Assembly: GCA_028284885.1 (NCBI GenBank)
Contig: JANQQW010000045.1
Location: 1 to 58,410, forward strand
Direction of reading: 5' to 3'
Source of the DNA: Planctomycetaceae bacterium
GTDB lineage: Bacteria; Planctomycetota; Planctomycetia; Planctomycetales; Planctomycetaceae
DNA: 58,410 bases
The position numbers and the translations under genes are program-made. Under the pieces are notes generated by a model, which did no database searches, was not told the origin of the DNA, and saw nothing but the letters and a program-made list of their open reading frames with translations. Below, piece by piece: positions 18,423-28,110 of this stretch (its first letter is position 1; every line of letters begins with the position of its first letter).

Positions 18423-19217
18423 GTGCACACGGTTGGCGTGATTCCGGCGAGACTGCAGTCCACGCGGCTGCCGCGGAAGCTGCTGCTCGACGAGACCGGT
18501 CGGACGCTGCTGCAGCACACCTGGGAGGCGGCCCGCGGGGCGTCGCGACTGGACGAGCTGATCGTCGCGACCGACAGCGAGGAGATCGCGGCCGTCGTCC
18601 ACGGCTTCGGCGGCCGGGCCGAGCTGACGGGCGAGCACCCCAGCGGGACCGACCGCGTCGCCGAGGTCGTCCATCGCTGCTGCCCGGAGGCGAAGATCGT
18701 CGTCAACGTGCAGGGAGACGAGCCGGAGCTCGACCCGGAGACGATCGACCGCGTCGTCGAGGCGATCGAGGTCACGCCGGACACTCCGATGGCGACGCTC
18801 GCGACCCCGATTCGCACGGTGGCCGAACGGGACGACCCGGCCTGTGTGAAGGTCGTGACGGCCGCCGACGGCCGAGCCCTCTACTTCAGCCGTTCGCCGA
18901 TTCCGTTCGTCCGGGACGCCGCCGCACCGGCTCCCTCTCCCCCGAGGGTGGAGAGGGGACCAGAGCAAGGGCTCCTCCCGGCCGACTCCCCGTGGCTCCT
19001 CCACGTCGGCCTGTACGCCTACCGCACCGACTTCCTGGTCCGCCTGACGTCGCTCCCGCCGTCGCCGCTCGAGCAACTCGAGAAGCTCGAACAACTCCGG
19101 GCCCTCGAAGCGGGTGCCACGATCCGCGTCGCGACCGTCGAGCATCGAGCCGTTGGCATCGACACGCCGGAGGACTACGCTCGCTTCGTCGAGAGGCAAG
19201 TGCGTCGGGCTGCGTAG
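18423..19217 (+). CDS. kdsB: 3-deoxy-manno-octulosonate cytidylyltransferase (CMP-KDO synthetase)
   Basis: The 264-residue enzyme activates KDO with CTP for lipopolysaccharide core assembly in the cytoplasm. It has the nucleotide-binding start VIPARLQSTRLPRKLLLD, the metal/sugar segment VQGDEPELDPETI, and ALYFSRSPIPFVRD. The C-terminal part (LPPSPLEQLEKLEQLRALEAG, then VGIDTPEDYARF) is diagnostic. GTG 18423 is the start. The protein is about 15-20 residues longer than usual because an insertion follows FVRD. Bases 18933-18957 there match the genome's palindromic repeat (CCCTCTCC ... GGAGAGGG) and read in frame as a Pro/Arg/Glu-rich loop before LLHVGLYAYR. This loop is normally short, so activity is probably kept. 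A TfoX-C protein overlaps its stop. KDO synthesis implies an LPS-containing outer membrane. Confidence 0.93.
   Translation: MHTVGVIPARLQSTRLPRKLLLDETGRTLLQHTWEAARGASRLDELIVATDSEEIAAVVHGFGGRAELTGEHPSGTDRVAEVVHRCCPEAKIVVNVQGDEPELDPETIDRVVEAIEVTPDTPMATLATPIRTVAERDDPACVKVVTAADGRALYFSRSPIPFVRDAAAPAPSPPRVERGPEQGLLPADSPWLLHVGLYAYRTDFLVRLTSLPPSPLEQLEKLEQLRALEAGATIRVATVEHRAVGIDTPEDYARFVERQVRRAA
18933..18957. repeat. Palindromic repeat copy inside kdsB, in frame
   Basis: CCCTCTCC (18933-18940) and GGAGAGGG (18950-18957) form a perfect 8-bp inverted repeat around CCCGAGGGT, matching the arms of the intergenic family at 2038-2449 and 18275-18395. It lies at about codons 171-179 of kdsB. Confidence 0.7.
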
Positions 19218-19495
19218 TGTCGTCGAGAACACGGGATTCGTGGGTGGACGTCGAGGAGCTTCCGAACGTCGGGCCGGTTGCCGCCGAGTGGCTGCGCACC
19301 GCCGGTGTCGGGACGGTCGAGCGACTCCGGGAGATCGGGCCGGTTGCCGCGTTTCTCGCCGTCCGGGAGTCGGGCGAGTCGCCGTCGCTGAATCTGCTTT
19401 GGGCGCTTGTCACGGGTCTTCGCGGCGAGCACTGGACGTCGCTGTCGGATATCGAGAAGCAGTCGCTCAAGGTCGAGGTCGAGGATGCGGGCTGA
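19217..19495 (+). CDS. Stand-alone TfoX C-terminal-domain protein
   Basis: The 92-residue protein starts at GTG 19217, which shares one base with the kdsB stop (TAGTG). Its core, LPNVGPVAAEWLRTAGVGTV followed by REIGPVAAFLAV and NLLWALVTGLRGEHW, matches the TfoX/Sxy C-terminal helix-hairpin-helix domain. In gammaproteobacteria full-length TfoX controls competence, but the C-domain also occurs alone and is poorly understood. No N-terminal TfoX domain is present. Translational coupling to kdsB is likely, though a functional link to LPS is not established. It is possibly a DNA-binding accessory. Confidence 0.8.
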   Translation: MSSRTRDSWVDVEELPNVGPVAAEWLRTAGVGTVERLREIGPVAAFLAVRESGESPSLNLLWALVTGLRGEHWTSLSDIEKQSLKVEVEDAG

Positions 19496-19620
19496 TTCGC
19501 GATCGGATCATTGGCAGGCCGAAATCGCGCGACTAAGATCGGCCTTTCGCAAGGCGGCGACACGCGGTCGGCACTCGGCGTCCACCAAGCAGCACGGGAC
19601 GCGCTCGGGCCGGAAGCTGA

Positions 19621-21273
<1,653 letters not shown>

Positions 21274-21640
21274 CCCTCGGAGTGTGGCTGGGGTCCGACA
21301 ACAAGAACCTCCAGTGGGTGATCTGTGAAGCGACATCGAATCTGAGGGCGGCTTTCTTAGTACGGTCACGTTCTGGGGGCGTCCTTGGGCCAACCCCCGG
21401 TCACACCTGTCGGTGTAACTCTCGGAGGTTCTTTGACCGGGCGTACCTCTCCGTTCCCGCTCGACAGGAACCGACCGACCTGAGCTCCTCACGGCCAGAC
21501 CCGGCCACCCTCCGCCAGCAATTGAGGAGAATCGTGTGCCATGCTCACCCGTCTTGCGTGAGTGCATCGCACTCGGCGAATAGCTCTCAAGCTCAAGAAC
21601 ACGCGGGGGCGACTCCTTCCGATTCTCGCTGATCCTGCCC
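21274..21640. other. Intergenic stretch, no gene seen
   Basis: This 367-base stretch lies between pyrG and the convergent low-GC gene. It begins with GTGTGGCTGGGGTCC, which resembles the first bases of the hairpin repeat at 1954 but does not continue the match. No credible coding frame or RNA gene could be recognised. Composition falls from the genome average toward the low-GC gene. Confidence 0.5.
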
Positions 21641-22111
21641 CTATTGCTTCGGCGCGGTGTCAATATATCCTCCACCGATGTCATAGATTCGCTCAACCTC
21701 CCTCGGCAGCTTGTGTCTCAAGTACTCGGTTACGACGACGGAATTCCCTTCGCGAAGAGATATGTATACAAGTTCATATGGGTCCTTGCTCTCCGCACGT
21801 CTTGGCATGTCCGCGGTTAAGGTCTTGAGTGTCTTGACCTGTGACTGGCTAAGTTTGCGCGTCTCTAGAGACTGGCGGGCGAAGTCGTGGACTTCTCGAA
21901 CTGTCGTAACTTCACTGGCAGACATGTTGAGCGTCATGACCATTCCGACTCGAGCACTGCCGTTGAGAAACCACACACAACGAATCTCACTTTCGGGACA
22001 ACCTGTCAGATATCTTTCGAAGTGTTCCATAGCTGCCTTGTCTGAGTCTTGAGCCTGTGCAACGGATACGAAGGCAAGCAGCAAGAGCGACACAGCTGGA
22101 AACGGTCTCAT
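21641..22111 (-). CDS. Secreted hypothetical protein with atypically low GC
   Basis: The 156-residue protein has a clear signal peptide (MRPFPAVSLLLLAFVSVAQA, cleavage after AQA). The mature part holds two cysteines in TGCPESEIRCVWFLN, which could form a disulfide, and a basic helical centre (LETRKLSQSQVKTLKTLTAD). The family is not recognised. Base use is unlike its surroundings: 26 of 60 bases at 21721-21780 are G/C, and AT-ending codons are common. This suggests recent acquisition or weak selection. It is followed by a second small secreted hypothetical on the same strand, but the two share no visible similarity. Confidence 0.65.
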   Translation of the reverse strand: MRPFPAVSLLLLAFVSVAQAQDSDKAAMEHFERYLTGCPESEIRCVWFLNGSARVGMVMTLNMSASEVTTVREVHDFARQSLETRKLSQSQVKTLKTLTADMPRRAESKDPYELVYISLREGNSVVVTEYLRHKLPREVERIYDIGGGYIDTAPKQ

Positions 22112-22276
22112 GGCTGGGACTCCATCTGGTGAGTGACGCAGGTGGCAGTACGGCGGAAGTCGTGTTTAGCGTAGTGGTCGCGTCAGTGCGACTGCCCTCT
22201 CGACGGGTGGCCGCTTCGATCGTCGATCCCTCGCCGGATGCTTATCCGCTTCGCGTGAGAACGTAGCACCAAGACG

Positions 22277-22765
22277 CTACCGATTCGCCCGAGCGTTCGT
22301 CGTGTCGGTCAGCGGGACGAGGCGCAGAACGTTCTTCGGGGCCTTGAAGCGGATCTCGCGTGAGGTGGCGACCGGGGGGCGGACGTAGCCGTCGATTGTG
22401 AGGCGGACGGTGGGCCAGCGGCTGAGGGCCAGGAGTTCGTCGGCGGTGAGGGCCGAGCAGCGGGGGCCGAGGGTGACCTTGAAGTGGTCGGCCACGCCGT
22501 GCCGCTTCAGCCAGACGAGCAACGCCTCGATCTCGCGTGCCTCGGCCTCCCCGTCGGCCGCTCGGGCAACGCGAAGCAGGTGCCGTTCGAGTGCTTCGAG
22601 ACTCTTCCCCTTCTCCGGCTCGGCCGACTTCACGGCGGGAAGTGAACGGACGGCCGCCTCGACCGGCGTCGCGATCGCCGTGCCGACCTTGTCCGTGTCG
22701 CCCGCGGCGAACTGGGAGCCCGCGACGAGCAGGAAGGCGGACGTCGTCCACTGCAGAATGGTCAT
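22277..22765 (-). CDS. Small secreted hypothetical protein
   Basis: The 162-residue product starts at ATG 22765 with a signal peptide (TILQWTTSAFLLVAGSQFAAG). The mature region is alpha-helical and charged (EKGKSLEALERHLLRVARAA) followed by a mixed segment (ADELLALSRWPTVRLTIDGY). I do not recognise it. Composition is typical for the window. It is divergent from the DUF3592 gene at 22952, so the 186 bases between probably hold promoters for both. Confidence 0.6.
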   Translation of the reverse strand: MTILQWTTSAFLLVAGSQFAAGDTDKVGTAIATPVEAAVRSLPAVKSAEPEKGKSLEALERHLLRVARAADGEAEAREIEALLVWLKRHGVADHFKVTLGPRCSALTADELLALSRWPTVRLTIDGYVRPPVATSREIRFKAPKNVLRLVPLTDTTNARANR

Positions 22766-22951
22766 GGCTGCTGTACCCTCCGGACGCAGAACGGATCGAG
22801 TTCATCGGACGTCGACAAGAGCTCGCACGGGGGACGCCCCGAAACCACGATTCGTTCCGAGGAACTGCCGCAACTTCGGGAATCGGCGTGATCCGGTCGG
22901 CGTCCGCCTGCGTTCGGGCGGCGAACGAACTCCGCACACTCGGGAGCGACG

Positions 22952-23515
22952 ATGGACTACGGGGACCTGAAGGGACAAGACGCCGTGCAGCTCGGGCCGA
23001 TGGGGGCGGCGGTGTTCGGGGGCGTGCTGGTGCTCGTCGGGGTGCTGCTCGTCTTCGTCTGGGGCGGCCGGTCTCTCGACGAGGGGAGCGAGTCGGAGAG
23101 CTGGCCGACCGTCGAGGGGAAGGTGACCGCCACGCGGATCGACAGGCGGGGCGGGCGGAATCGCATCGAGGACAAACGCCGGTACACGCCGCGGGTCTCG
23201 TACGAGTACGTCGTCGACGGCAAAACGCATCGGTCGGACCGCATCGACTTCCTGCCGGACGGCCACTCGACGCGTGACCGCTCGGCGGCCGAGGCCGTCC
23301 TGCAGCGGTACTCGAAGGGGAGCACGGTCGAGGTCTTCTACGATCCGGCCGACCCCTCGACGAGTTGTCTCGAGCCGGGTGTGAAGCTCGGCATCTCGTT
23401 TCTGGCGGGCATCGGGACCATGGGCCTCGGCCTCGTCGTGATCGCCACCGCGGCGTACAACCTCGTCACGGGTGGAGGTTCTCCGGAGCCGGACGGTGGT
23501 CCGCACGTGGCGTGA
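22952..23515 (+). CDS. DUF3592 membrane protein
   Basis: The 187-residue protein has an N-terminal membrane helix (MGAAVFGGVLVLVGVLLVFV) and a C-terminal one (ISFLAGIGTMGLGLVVIATA). Between them is an extracytoplasmic beta domain with the DUF3592 pattern: WPTVEGKVTATRID, YTPRVSYEYVVDGKTHRSDR, then YSKGSTVEVFYDPADPSTSC. The two-helix/beta-sandwich arrangement and length fit. Molecular function is unknown for the family. The large membrane protein at 23584 follows on the same strand. Confidence 0.85.
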   Translation: MDYGDLKGQDAVQLGPMGAAVFGGVLVLVGVLLVFVWGGRSLDEGSESESWPTVEGKVTATRIDRRGGRNRIEDKRRYTPRVSYEYVVDGKTHRSDRIDFLPDGHSTRDRSAAEAVLQRYSKGSTVEVFYDPADPSTSCLEPGVKLGISFLAGIGTMGLGLVVIATAAYNLVTGGGSPEPDGGPHVA

Positions 23516-23583
23516 AGATCTGCTATCGTGCAGCCGCGCTCGGAACGACGGATCTCGGCCCGGTGACGGCGAGGACTTTCACG

Positions 23584-26367
23584 ATGTCGAAGCGGACCCA
23601 GTCGAGCAGTGCGTCTGGCGAGGGGGCCGGTCACGAGGCCCGCAAGCAGCGTGTCGAGTCTCTGCTGAAGGACTGGAAGTACAAGGAGGCGGTGGCCGAG
23701 CTGCGGAAGCTGTCGGCCGTTCCGGAGCTGGGCGGTTACGTCAAGGAGAAGCTGGCCCTGGCGAAGAAGGGGCCGGCCGAGGCGAAGGCGAACGCCGACG
23801 CCCTCGCGCGAACCGCGAAGAAGCTCGTCGACGAGTACGACTTCCAGGGGGCGGTCGACCTCCTCGACGGCTTTCCGAAGGCGTACCGCACGTCCGCCTT
23901 CCAGCAGGTGCAGAGGCTGGCCAGCACCCGCGCGGAGGAGGTGGCCGACAGGGAGTTCGCCGTCGAGCAGCTGCTGCTGAACCGGGAGTACGAATCGCTG
24001 AAGCAGCCGGTTGAGGAACTGCTGGAGGTGCAGCCGACGAACCGGCTGGGGAAGAAGATCAAGGCGGCGATGGAGGGAACGGTGAAGGCCGGGTCGCGGC
24101 TCGACGTGCACGGGACGACGGTCGAGCTGGACGAGATTCGGAGTTCGTCCGGCGGCGTGTTCGCCGGGTTCCTGCCGATCGTGCTTGTCGTGGTGCTGCT
24201 GGCGGGCGGTGCGACGTGGGGGCTGATGCACCTGTTGTGGGCGGCCCCGGGTCTGACGGCGAACTTCACGATCGCCGACGAACTCCTCGACGGGACGTAC
24301 GAGTTCCTGGTGGACGGCGAGGTCCGCGATCCGGAAGTGATGGTCAACGGCCTCGCCGGCCTGAGGCCGGGCGTGCACGAGATCGTCGTCCGCAAGGACG
24401 GCGAGGAACTCGCGAAGGTCAACGTGGACATACCGGCCGAGAATCCGCCGACGATCCACATCGCCCTCGTCGGGGACCGCGTCGTCGTCTCGACTCAGGT
24501 GCCGAAGGACGACGGCGTGCAGGTTGCCGACGGGGACGAGGCGGGCGGGACAGACACGCTGGCGACGGCGGCTCCCATCACGATTCAGGCGAACAAGAAG
24601 GACGGCTTCCCGGTCGGCCCGGTCGCCGCCGGAACGAAGATCGAACTGCAGTACGTCTCCGGCAAGTGGAAGGGCTGGGGGAGCCAGCCGGACATCTCGC
24701 CGGACAAGACCGACGGCCGTGGCGACGGCACCTGTCATCTCGTGTTGGCCGACCTCGGAGACGGGAGCGGAGACGGGACGGTCCTCGTGACCGTGCCCGA
24801 GGGGACCGCCCAAACCCCGTTCGAGCACGTCCTCGCGGCGGACGCCCAGAACCTCGTCCTCCGCATCAAGGACCGCGGCGACGGCTGGGACGACAACCCC
24901 GGAGCCGTGAACTACAAGGTGCTCGTGGACGGCAAGTCCCTCGGGAGCAGTGCCGACGGAACTCCGATCGTCGTCGATCTCACCGTGGAGAACGCGAAGG
25001 AACCTGGCCGGTACCACCAGTGGAAGATTCAGCCCAAGCAGGCCGGGTTGTACACGTTGATCACCGACGACGACGTCGAGAAGGTCGAGGTGGTGGTGCA
25101 CAGCGGCTGGGGGGTCGGATCGCACCCCGGACCGGCCGGTCACCTCGAGGTCAACGGCACCTCGGTTCTCAGGGCACTCACCGGGAAGGGGACCGCGCAC
25201 TTCAACGTGGAGAACGGCATCACGGGCAAGACGTTCAACACGGAGAATGAGTCCTATCGGCGAGCGACCGACATCACCGGGCTGCTCAAGTCGGGCGCCA
25301 ACACGGTGCGATACCGCCACGAAGGGTACGTCCCGTGGGGGCTGCACTTCCGCGTGACCCGCCGCGGCGAACCTTCGACCACCGTGGACCACGGCGTGCC
25401 AGGCGTGCCCACCGGGCTGACGATCGCCTACCAGACGAAGAACTACAGCGGCCGAGAGTGGGGGCCGGTGCGGTTCTCGAACGACGGTCGCCTGTGGATG
25501 ACGCTGGACGGGGAGCACGCACGAATCTGGGAGACGGAGACGGGCGACTTCGTCCAGAAGATCAAGGTCGGGTACCCGAAGCTCAAGGGGCCCTTCTACG
25601 GGGCGTTCGACGCGGCGAACGAGAAGGTCGTGTTCACCGGCTCGCCCTCGGAGCCCGTCTACGTGTTCAACGTGCGAACGGGGCTGCAGCTGGCGTCCCA
25701 CGCGCTCCCCAGTCGGGTCACCAGCCATCACACGCTCGACATCGACTCGAACCGGCTGCTGTTCAAGGACGGCACGCGGCTGATGGCGATGGACCTCGCG
25801 ACGGGACGCTCGACGGTTCTCGGTGACGTCCCCAGTGGTCTCGGTGGCAGGTTCGCCGTGAACCCCGGGGGGACCGTCGGGCTGCTCGCCGGCACGGAGG
25901 GACGGAACCTCGTCCGGAACATGGAGACCGGGGCGGACATGGGCAGTGTCGCCGGTCTCGGACGGGACCAACTCGAGGCGTGGGGCGTGTCGAACGACGG
26001 CTCCACGGCGTTGGTCCGCCAGAACTCGGATGCGGTCGTGCTCGATCTCGCCACGATGTCGGTGCGTTCTCGGTTCCAGCACCACGGGGGCAAGGGCGAG
26101 TTCGCCATGGACGGGACAGGCAAGTGGCTCCTCACGAACGGGAGCTTCCTCCAGGGGATGCCACCGAAGGAGGCGGAGAAGACCTTGTGCATCTGGTCGA
26201 CCAGCGACTCGAGCAAGCCCCTCGTGACCCTGAAGGCGAGCGAGCCGAAGCTCTTCTTCAAGTCGCGAGAGCAGGCGATCTTCTTCTCCGTTTCACCAGA
26301 CGGACGCTATGCCGCCACCGTTGGCCACAAGGGCGAGACGGTCGTCTACCGCGTCGAGGGGACTTGA
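23584..26367 (+). CDS. Large membrane-anchored protein: coiled N-terminus, lectin-like domain, beta-propeller
   Basis: The 927-residue protein starts at ATG 23584. Residues ~1-190 are charged and helical (KQRVESLLKDWKYKEAVAEL), resembling tandem TPR-like hairpins. One membrane helix follows at ~197-218 (FLPIVLVVVLLAGGATWGLM), placing the rest outside the cytoplasm. The exported half has a beta domain of unknown type (~220-320). A lectin-like beta-sandwich follows, with LRIKDRGDGWDDNPGAVNYK recalling PA-IL-type sugar binding. The C-terminal propeller of about five to seven blades runs from ~610 to the end (ARIWETETGDFVQKIKVGYP, ending SPDGRYAATVGHKGE). It may sense or bind surface glycans with a cytoplasmic helical tail for signalling, but this is inference. 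No enzyme motif was seen. Confidence 0.7.
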   Translation: MSKRTQSSSASGEGAGHEARKQRVESLLKDWKYKEAVAELRKLSAVPELGGYVKEKLALAKKGPAEAKANADALARTAKKLVDEYDFQGAVDLLDGFPKAYRTSAFQQVQRLASTRAEEVADREFAVEQLLLNREYESLKQPVEELLEVQPTNRLGKKIKAAMEGTVKAGSRLDVHGTTVELDEIRSSSGGVFAGFLPIVLVVVLLAGGATWGLMHLLWAAPGLTANFTIADELLDGTYEFLVDGEVRDPEVMVNGLAGLRPGVHEIVVRKDGEELAKVNVDIPAENPPTIHIALVGDRVVVSTQVPKDDGVQVADGDEAGGTDTLATAAPITIQANKKDGFPVGPVAAGTKIELQYVSGKWKGWGSQPDISPDKTDGRGDGTCHLVLADLGDGSGDGTVLVTVPEGTAQTPFEHVLAADAQNLVLRIKDRGDGWDDNPGAVNYKVLVDGKSLGSSADGTPIVVDLTVENAKEPGRYHQWKIQPKQAGLYTLITDDDVEKVEVVVHSGWGVGSHPGPAGHLEVNGTSVLRALTGKGTAHFNVENGITGKTFNTENESYRRATDITGLLKSGANTVRYRHEGYVPWGLHFRVTRRGEPSTTVDHGVPGVPTGLTIAYQTKNYSGREWGPVRFSNDGRLWMTLDGEHARIWETETGDFVQKIKVGYPKLKGPFYGAFDAANEKVVFTGSPSEPVYVFNVRTGLQLASHALPSRVTSHHTLDIDSNRLLFKDGTRLMAMDLATGRSTVLGDVPSGLGGRFAVNPGGTVGLLAGTEGRNLVRNMETGADMGSVAGLGRDQLEAWGVSNDGSTALVRQNSDAVVLDLATMSVRSRFQHHGGKGEFAMDGTGKWLLTNGSFLQGMPPKEAEKTLCIWSTSDSSKPLVTLKASEPKLFFKSREQAIFFSVSPDGRYAATVGHKGETVVYRVEGT

Positions 26368-26416
26368 CCGGCTGCGGCAGCCGGATCGCTTTGTGCGGAT
26401 CGACTCGGGCGGCCGG

Positions 26417-26818
26417 TCAGACGAAGCGGTTCGCGAGCCAACCGCCGGCGACGACGGCGGCGAGGCCGACGGCGAGGTTCGTCGAGACGTTCCAGAGGGC
26501 GTCCGCCGTCCGGGACTCGCGGAGGAGTTCGACCGTCTCGTAGCCGAAGGTCGAGAAGGTCGTCAGCGAGCCGAGGAAGCCGGTGACGGCGAGGCCCTTC
26601 ATCCACGCCGGCGGCTGGTGCTCCTCCACCCAGACGAGGCACCAGCCGATGAGCAGGCAGCCGACGACGTTGACGGCGAGCGTTCCGGCGTGCGCGAACC
26701 GCTCTCCCGCGACACGGACCACCTCCCGCGACAGCGCGAACCGCGCGATCGCCCCGAGGAACCCGCCGCCGCCGACGACGAGACACTGCTGCCAGAACGG
26801 GATGGAACTGCCGGGCAC
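26417..26818 (-). CDS. crcB: Fluoride ion channel CrcB (Fluc)
   Basis: The 133-residue membrane protein exports fluoride. Four membrane segments fit the Fluc fold, with GTLAVNVVGCLLIG (helix 2) and GFLGSLTTFSTFGYE (the conserved TTFSTF segment lining the pore). GTG 26818 is preferred. A GTG at 26893 overlaps the stop of the upstream PQQ gene (GTGA), but a strong hairpin at 26854-26881 lies between the two and would be inside the coding region. Fluc proteins also normally start close to the FWQQ segment, as here. No fluoride riboswitch was recognised. It follows the PQQ gene on the same strand. Confidence 0.9.
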   Translation of the reverse strand: MPGSSIPFWQQCLVVGGGGFLGAIARFALSREVVRVAGERFAHAGTLAVNVVGCLLIGWCLVWVEEHQPPAWMKGLAVTGFLGSLTTFSTFGYETVELLRESRTADALWNVSTNLAVGLAAVVAGGWLANRFV

Positions 26819-26853
26819 GTCCGCGACTCGAGTTCGAGAACCGGAGGAACACG

Positions 26854-26881
26854 CAGGGGCCGGCACGGCGTCCGGCCCCTG
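26854..26881 (-). terminator. Strong hairpin between the PQQ protein and crcB
   Basis: CAGGGGCCGG and CCGGCCCCTG form a perfect 10-bp stem around CACGGCGT. It starts nine bases after the PQQ gene stop and ends before the preferred crcB start. There is no T-run, so it may attenuate rather than fully terminate. Confidence 0.6.
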
Positions 26882-26889
26882 CCGGGTCG

Positions 26890-28110
26890 TCACTCGGCGA
26901 TCTTCCAGAGCTTCTCGTCGCTGCGGACGTAGAGGGCGCCGCCGGCCGCGGCCGGGCTGGCCTGGATCTTCGCCTCCAGGGCGAGCTTGCCGGTGACGGT
27001 CCCCTCGTCCGCACCGAGTTCCACGACCTGCACGAGGCCGTCGTTGTCGACGAGGTAGGCGTGCTTGCCGGCGACGATGGGCGTGCCGCTGCAGCCGGAC
27101 TTGCCGGCGAGCCGGGCCCGCCAGATCAGTTCGCCCGTCTTCGCGTCACCCGCCATCAGCACGCCGTTTCCGCTGACGCTGTAGACCACGCCCTCGGAGA
27201 CGACCGGGCTGCAGGTCCGCGGGCCGAGGCTGCCGTTCTTCCAGAGTTCCTCGGTGCCGGTCGCGGTCGGCTTGAGGGCCGTCACTCCGCCGATGGGGGC
27301 GTAGACGATGCCGTCCGCCGCGGTCGCCGAGGGGATCGTCGAGCCGCCGGTCTCCAGGTTCCAGACGACCGTGCCGTCGGTCGGATCGACGGCCGTCAGC
27401 CCCTTCGACCCGCCGATGAGGGCGAGCGGTGTGGCGTTCTCGCGCGGCAGCACGCCGGGGGAGGACCAGTTCGCCTTGCGGGGCCGTTCGATCCGCCACT
27501 TCGGCTTCCCGGTCGCGGCGTCGAGCCCGACGGTGAACGCCTCGGCGTCGCTCTCGACCATCGTCACGACGGTGTCGCCGATGACGACGGGCGAGGAGGA
27601 CATGCCCAGGCTGTTGCTGGCGTTGGGGAAGTCGTGGCCGATGCCGCGGTACCAGAGGAGGTTCCCCTCGAGGTCCAGGCAGGCCATGTCGTTGGAGGAG
27701 TAGAAGGCGAAGATGCGTTCGCCGTCGCTGGCCGGGGAGGGGGCGGCCACGCCGATGCTGCGGTGCGTCAGCGTGCGGCCGGTCGCCGTGAAGGTCCGCT
27801 CCCAGAGGAGCTCGCCGGAGCCGGTGGCGTAGCAGAGGACGTGCAGCTTGCCCTGGTCCGGGCCGCTGCCGGCCGTCACGACGACCCGGTCGCCGATCAC
27901 GATCGGCGTGCTCACGCCGCGGCCGGGCAGGTCGACCGCCCACTTCACGCTCTTCTCGGAGAGCTCGGTCGGCAGGCCGTCCGCGGTGGTCACGCTGGTC
28001 GCGTTCGGGCCGCGGAACTGCAGCCAGTCGGCCCCGCCGCAGAGGAGGACCGGGGCGACGCCCAACAGCAGGGCCGGCACGAGCCGGGCGACGTTCGTTC
28101 GAGTCGGCAT
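26890..28110 (-). CDS. Secreted PQQ-like beta-propeller protein
   Basis: The 406-residue protein has a signal peptide (RLVPALLLGVAPVLLCGG) followed by WLQFRGPNATSVTTADG, the standard opening of planctomycete PQQ-like propellers. Repeats of the form 'D.eG.llWyrGi', 'lDaaTGkpkWri' and 'DptdGtvvWnl' give about seven blades. The cysteine of VLLCGG could be a lipid-attachment site, but spacing is poor. No dehydrogenase active-site residues were seen, so a structural or binding role is likely. Its ATG shares one base with the stop of the HEAT-like gene (TGATG), implying coupled expression. The pair could form a complex. Confidence 0.85.
   Translation of the reverse strand: MPTRTNVARLVPALLLGVAPVLLCGGADWLQFRGPNATSVTTADGLPTELSEKSVKWAVDLPGRGVSTPIVIGDRVVVTAGSGPDQGKLHVLCYATGSGELLWERTFTATGRTLTHRSIGVAAPSPASDGERIFAFYSSNDMACLDLEGNLLWYRGIGHDFPNASNSLGMSSSPVVIGDTVVTMVESDAEAFTVGLDAATGKPKWRIERPRKANWSSPGVLPRENATPLALIGGSKGLTAVDPTDGTVVWNLETGGSTIPSATAADGIVYAPIGGVTALKPTATGTEELWKNGSLGPRTCSPVVSEGVVYSVSGNGVLMAGDAKTGELIWRARLAGKSGCSGTPIVAGKHAYLVDNDGLVQVVELGADEGTVTGKLALEAKIQASPAAAGGALYVRSDEKLWKIAE

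Noticed and set aside
26819..26893. GTG 26893 as the start of crcB
   Set aside because: It would place a perfect 10-bp hairpin inside the coding region and add an unusual tail before the FWQQ segment.
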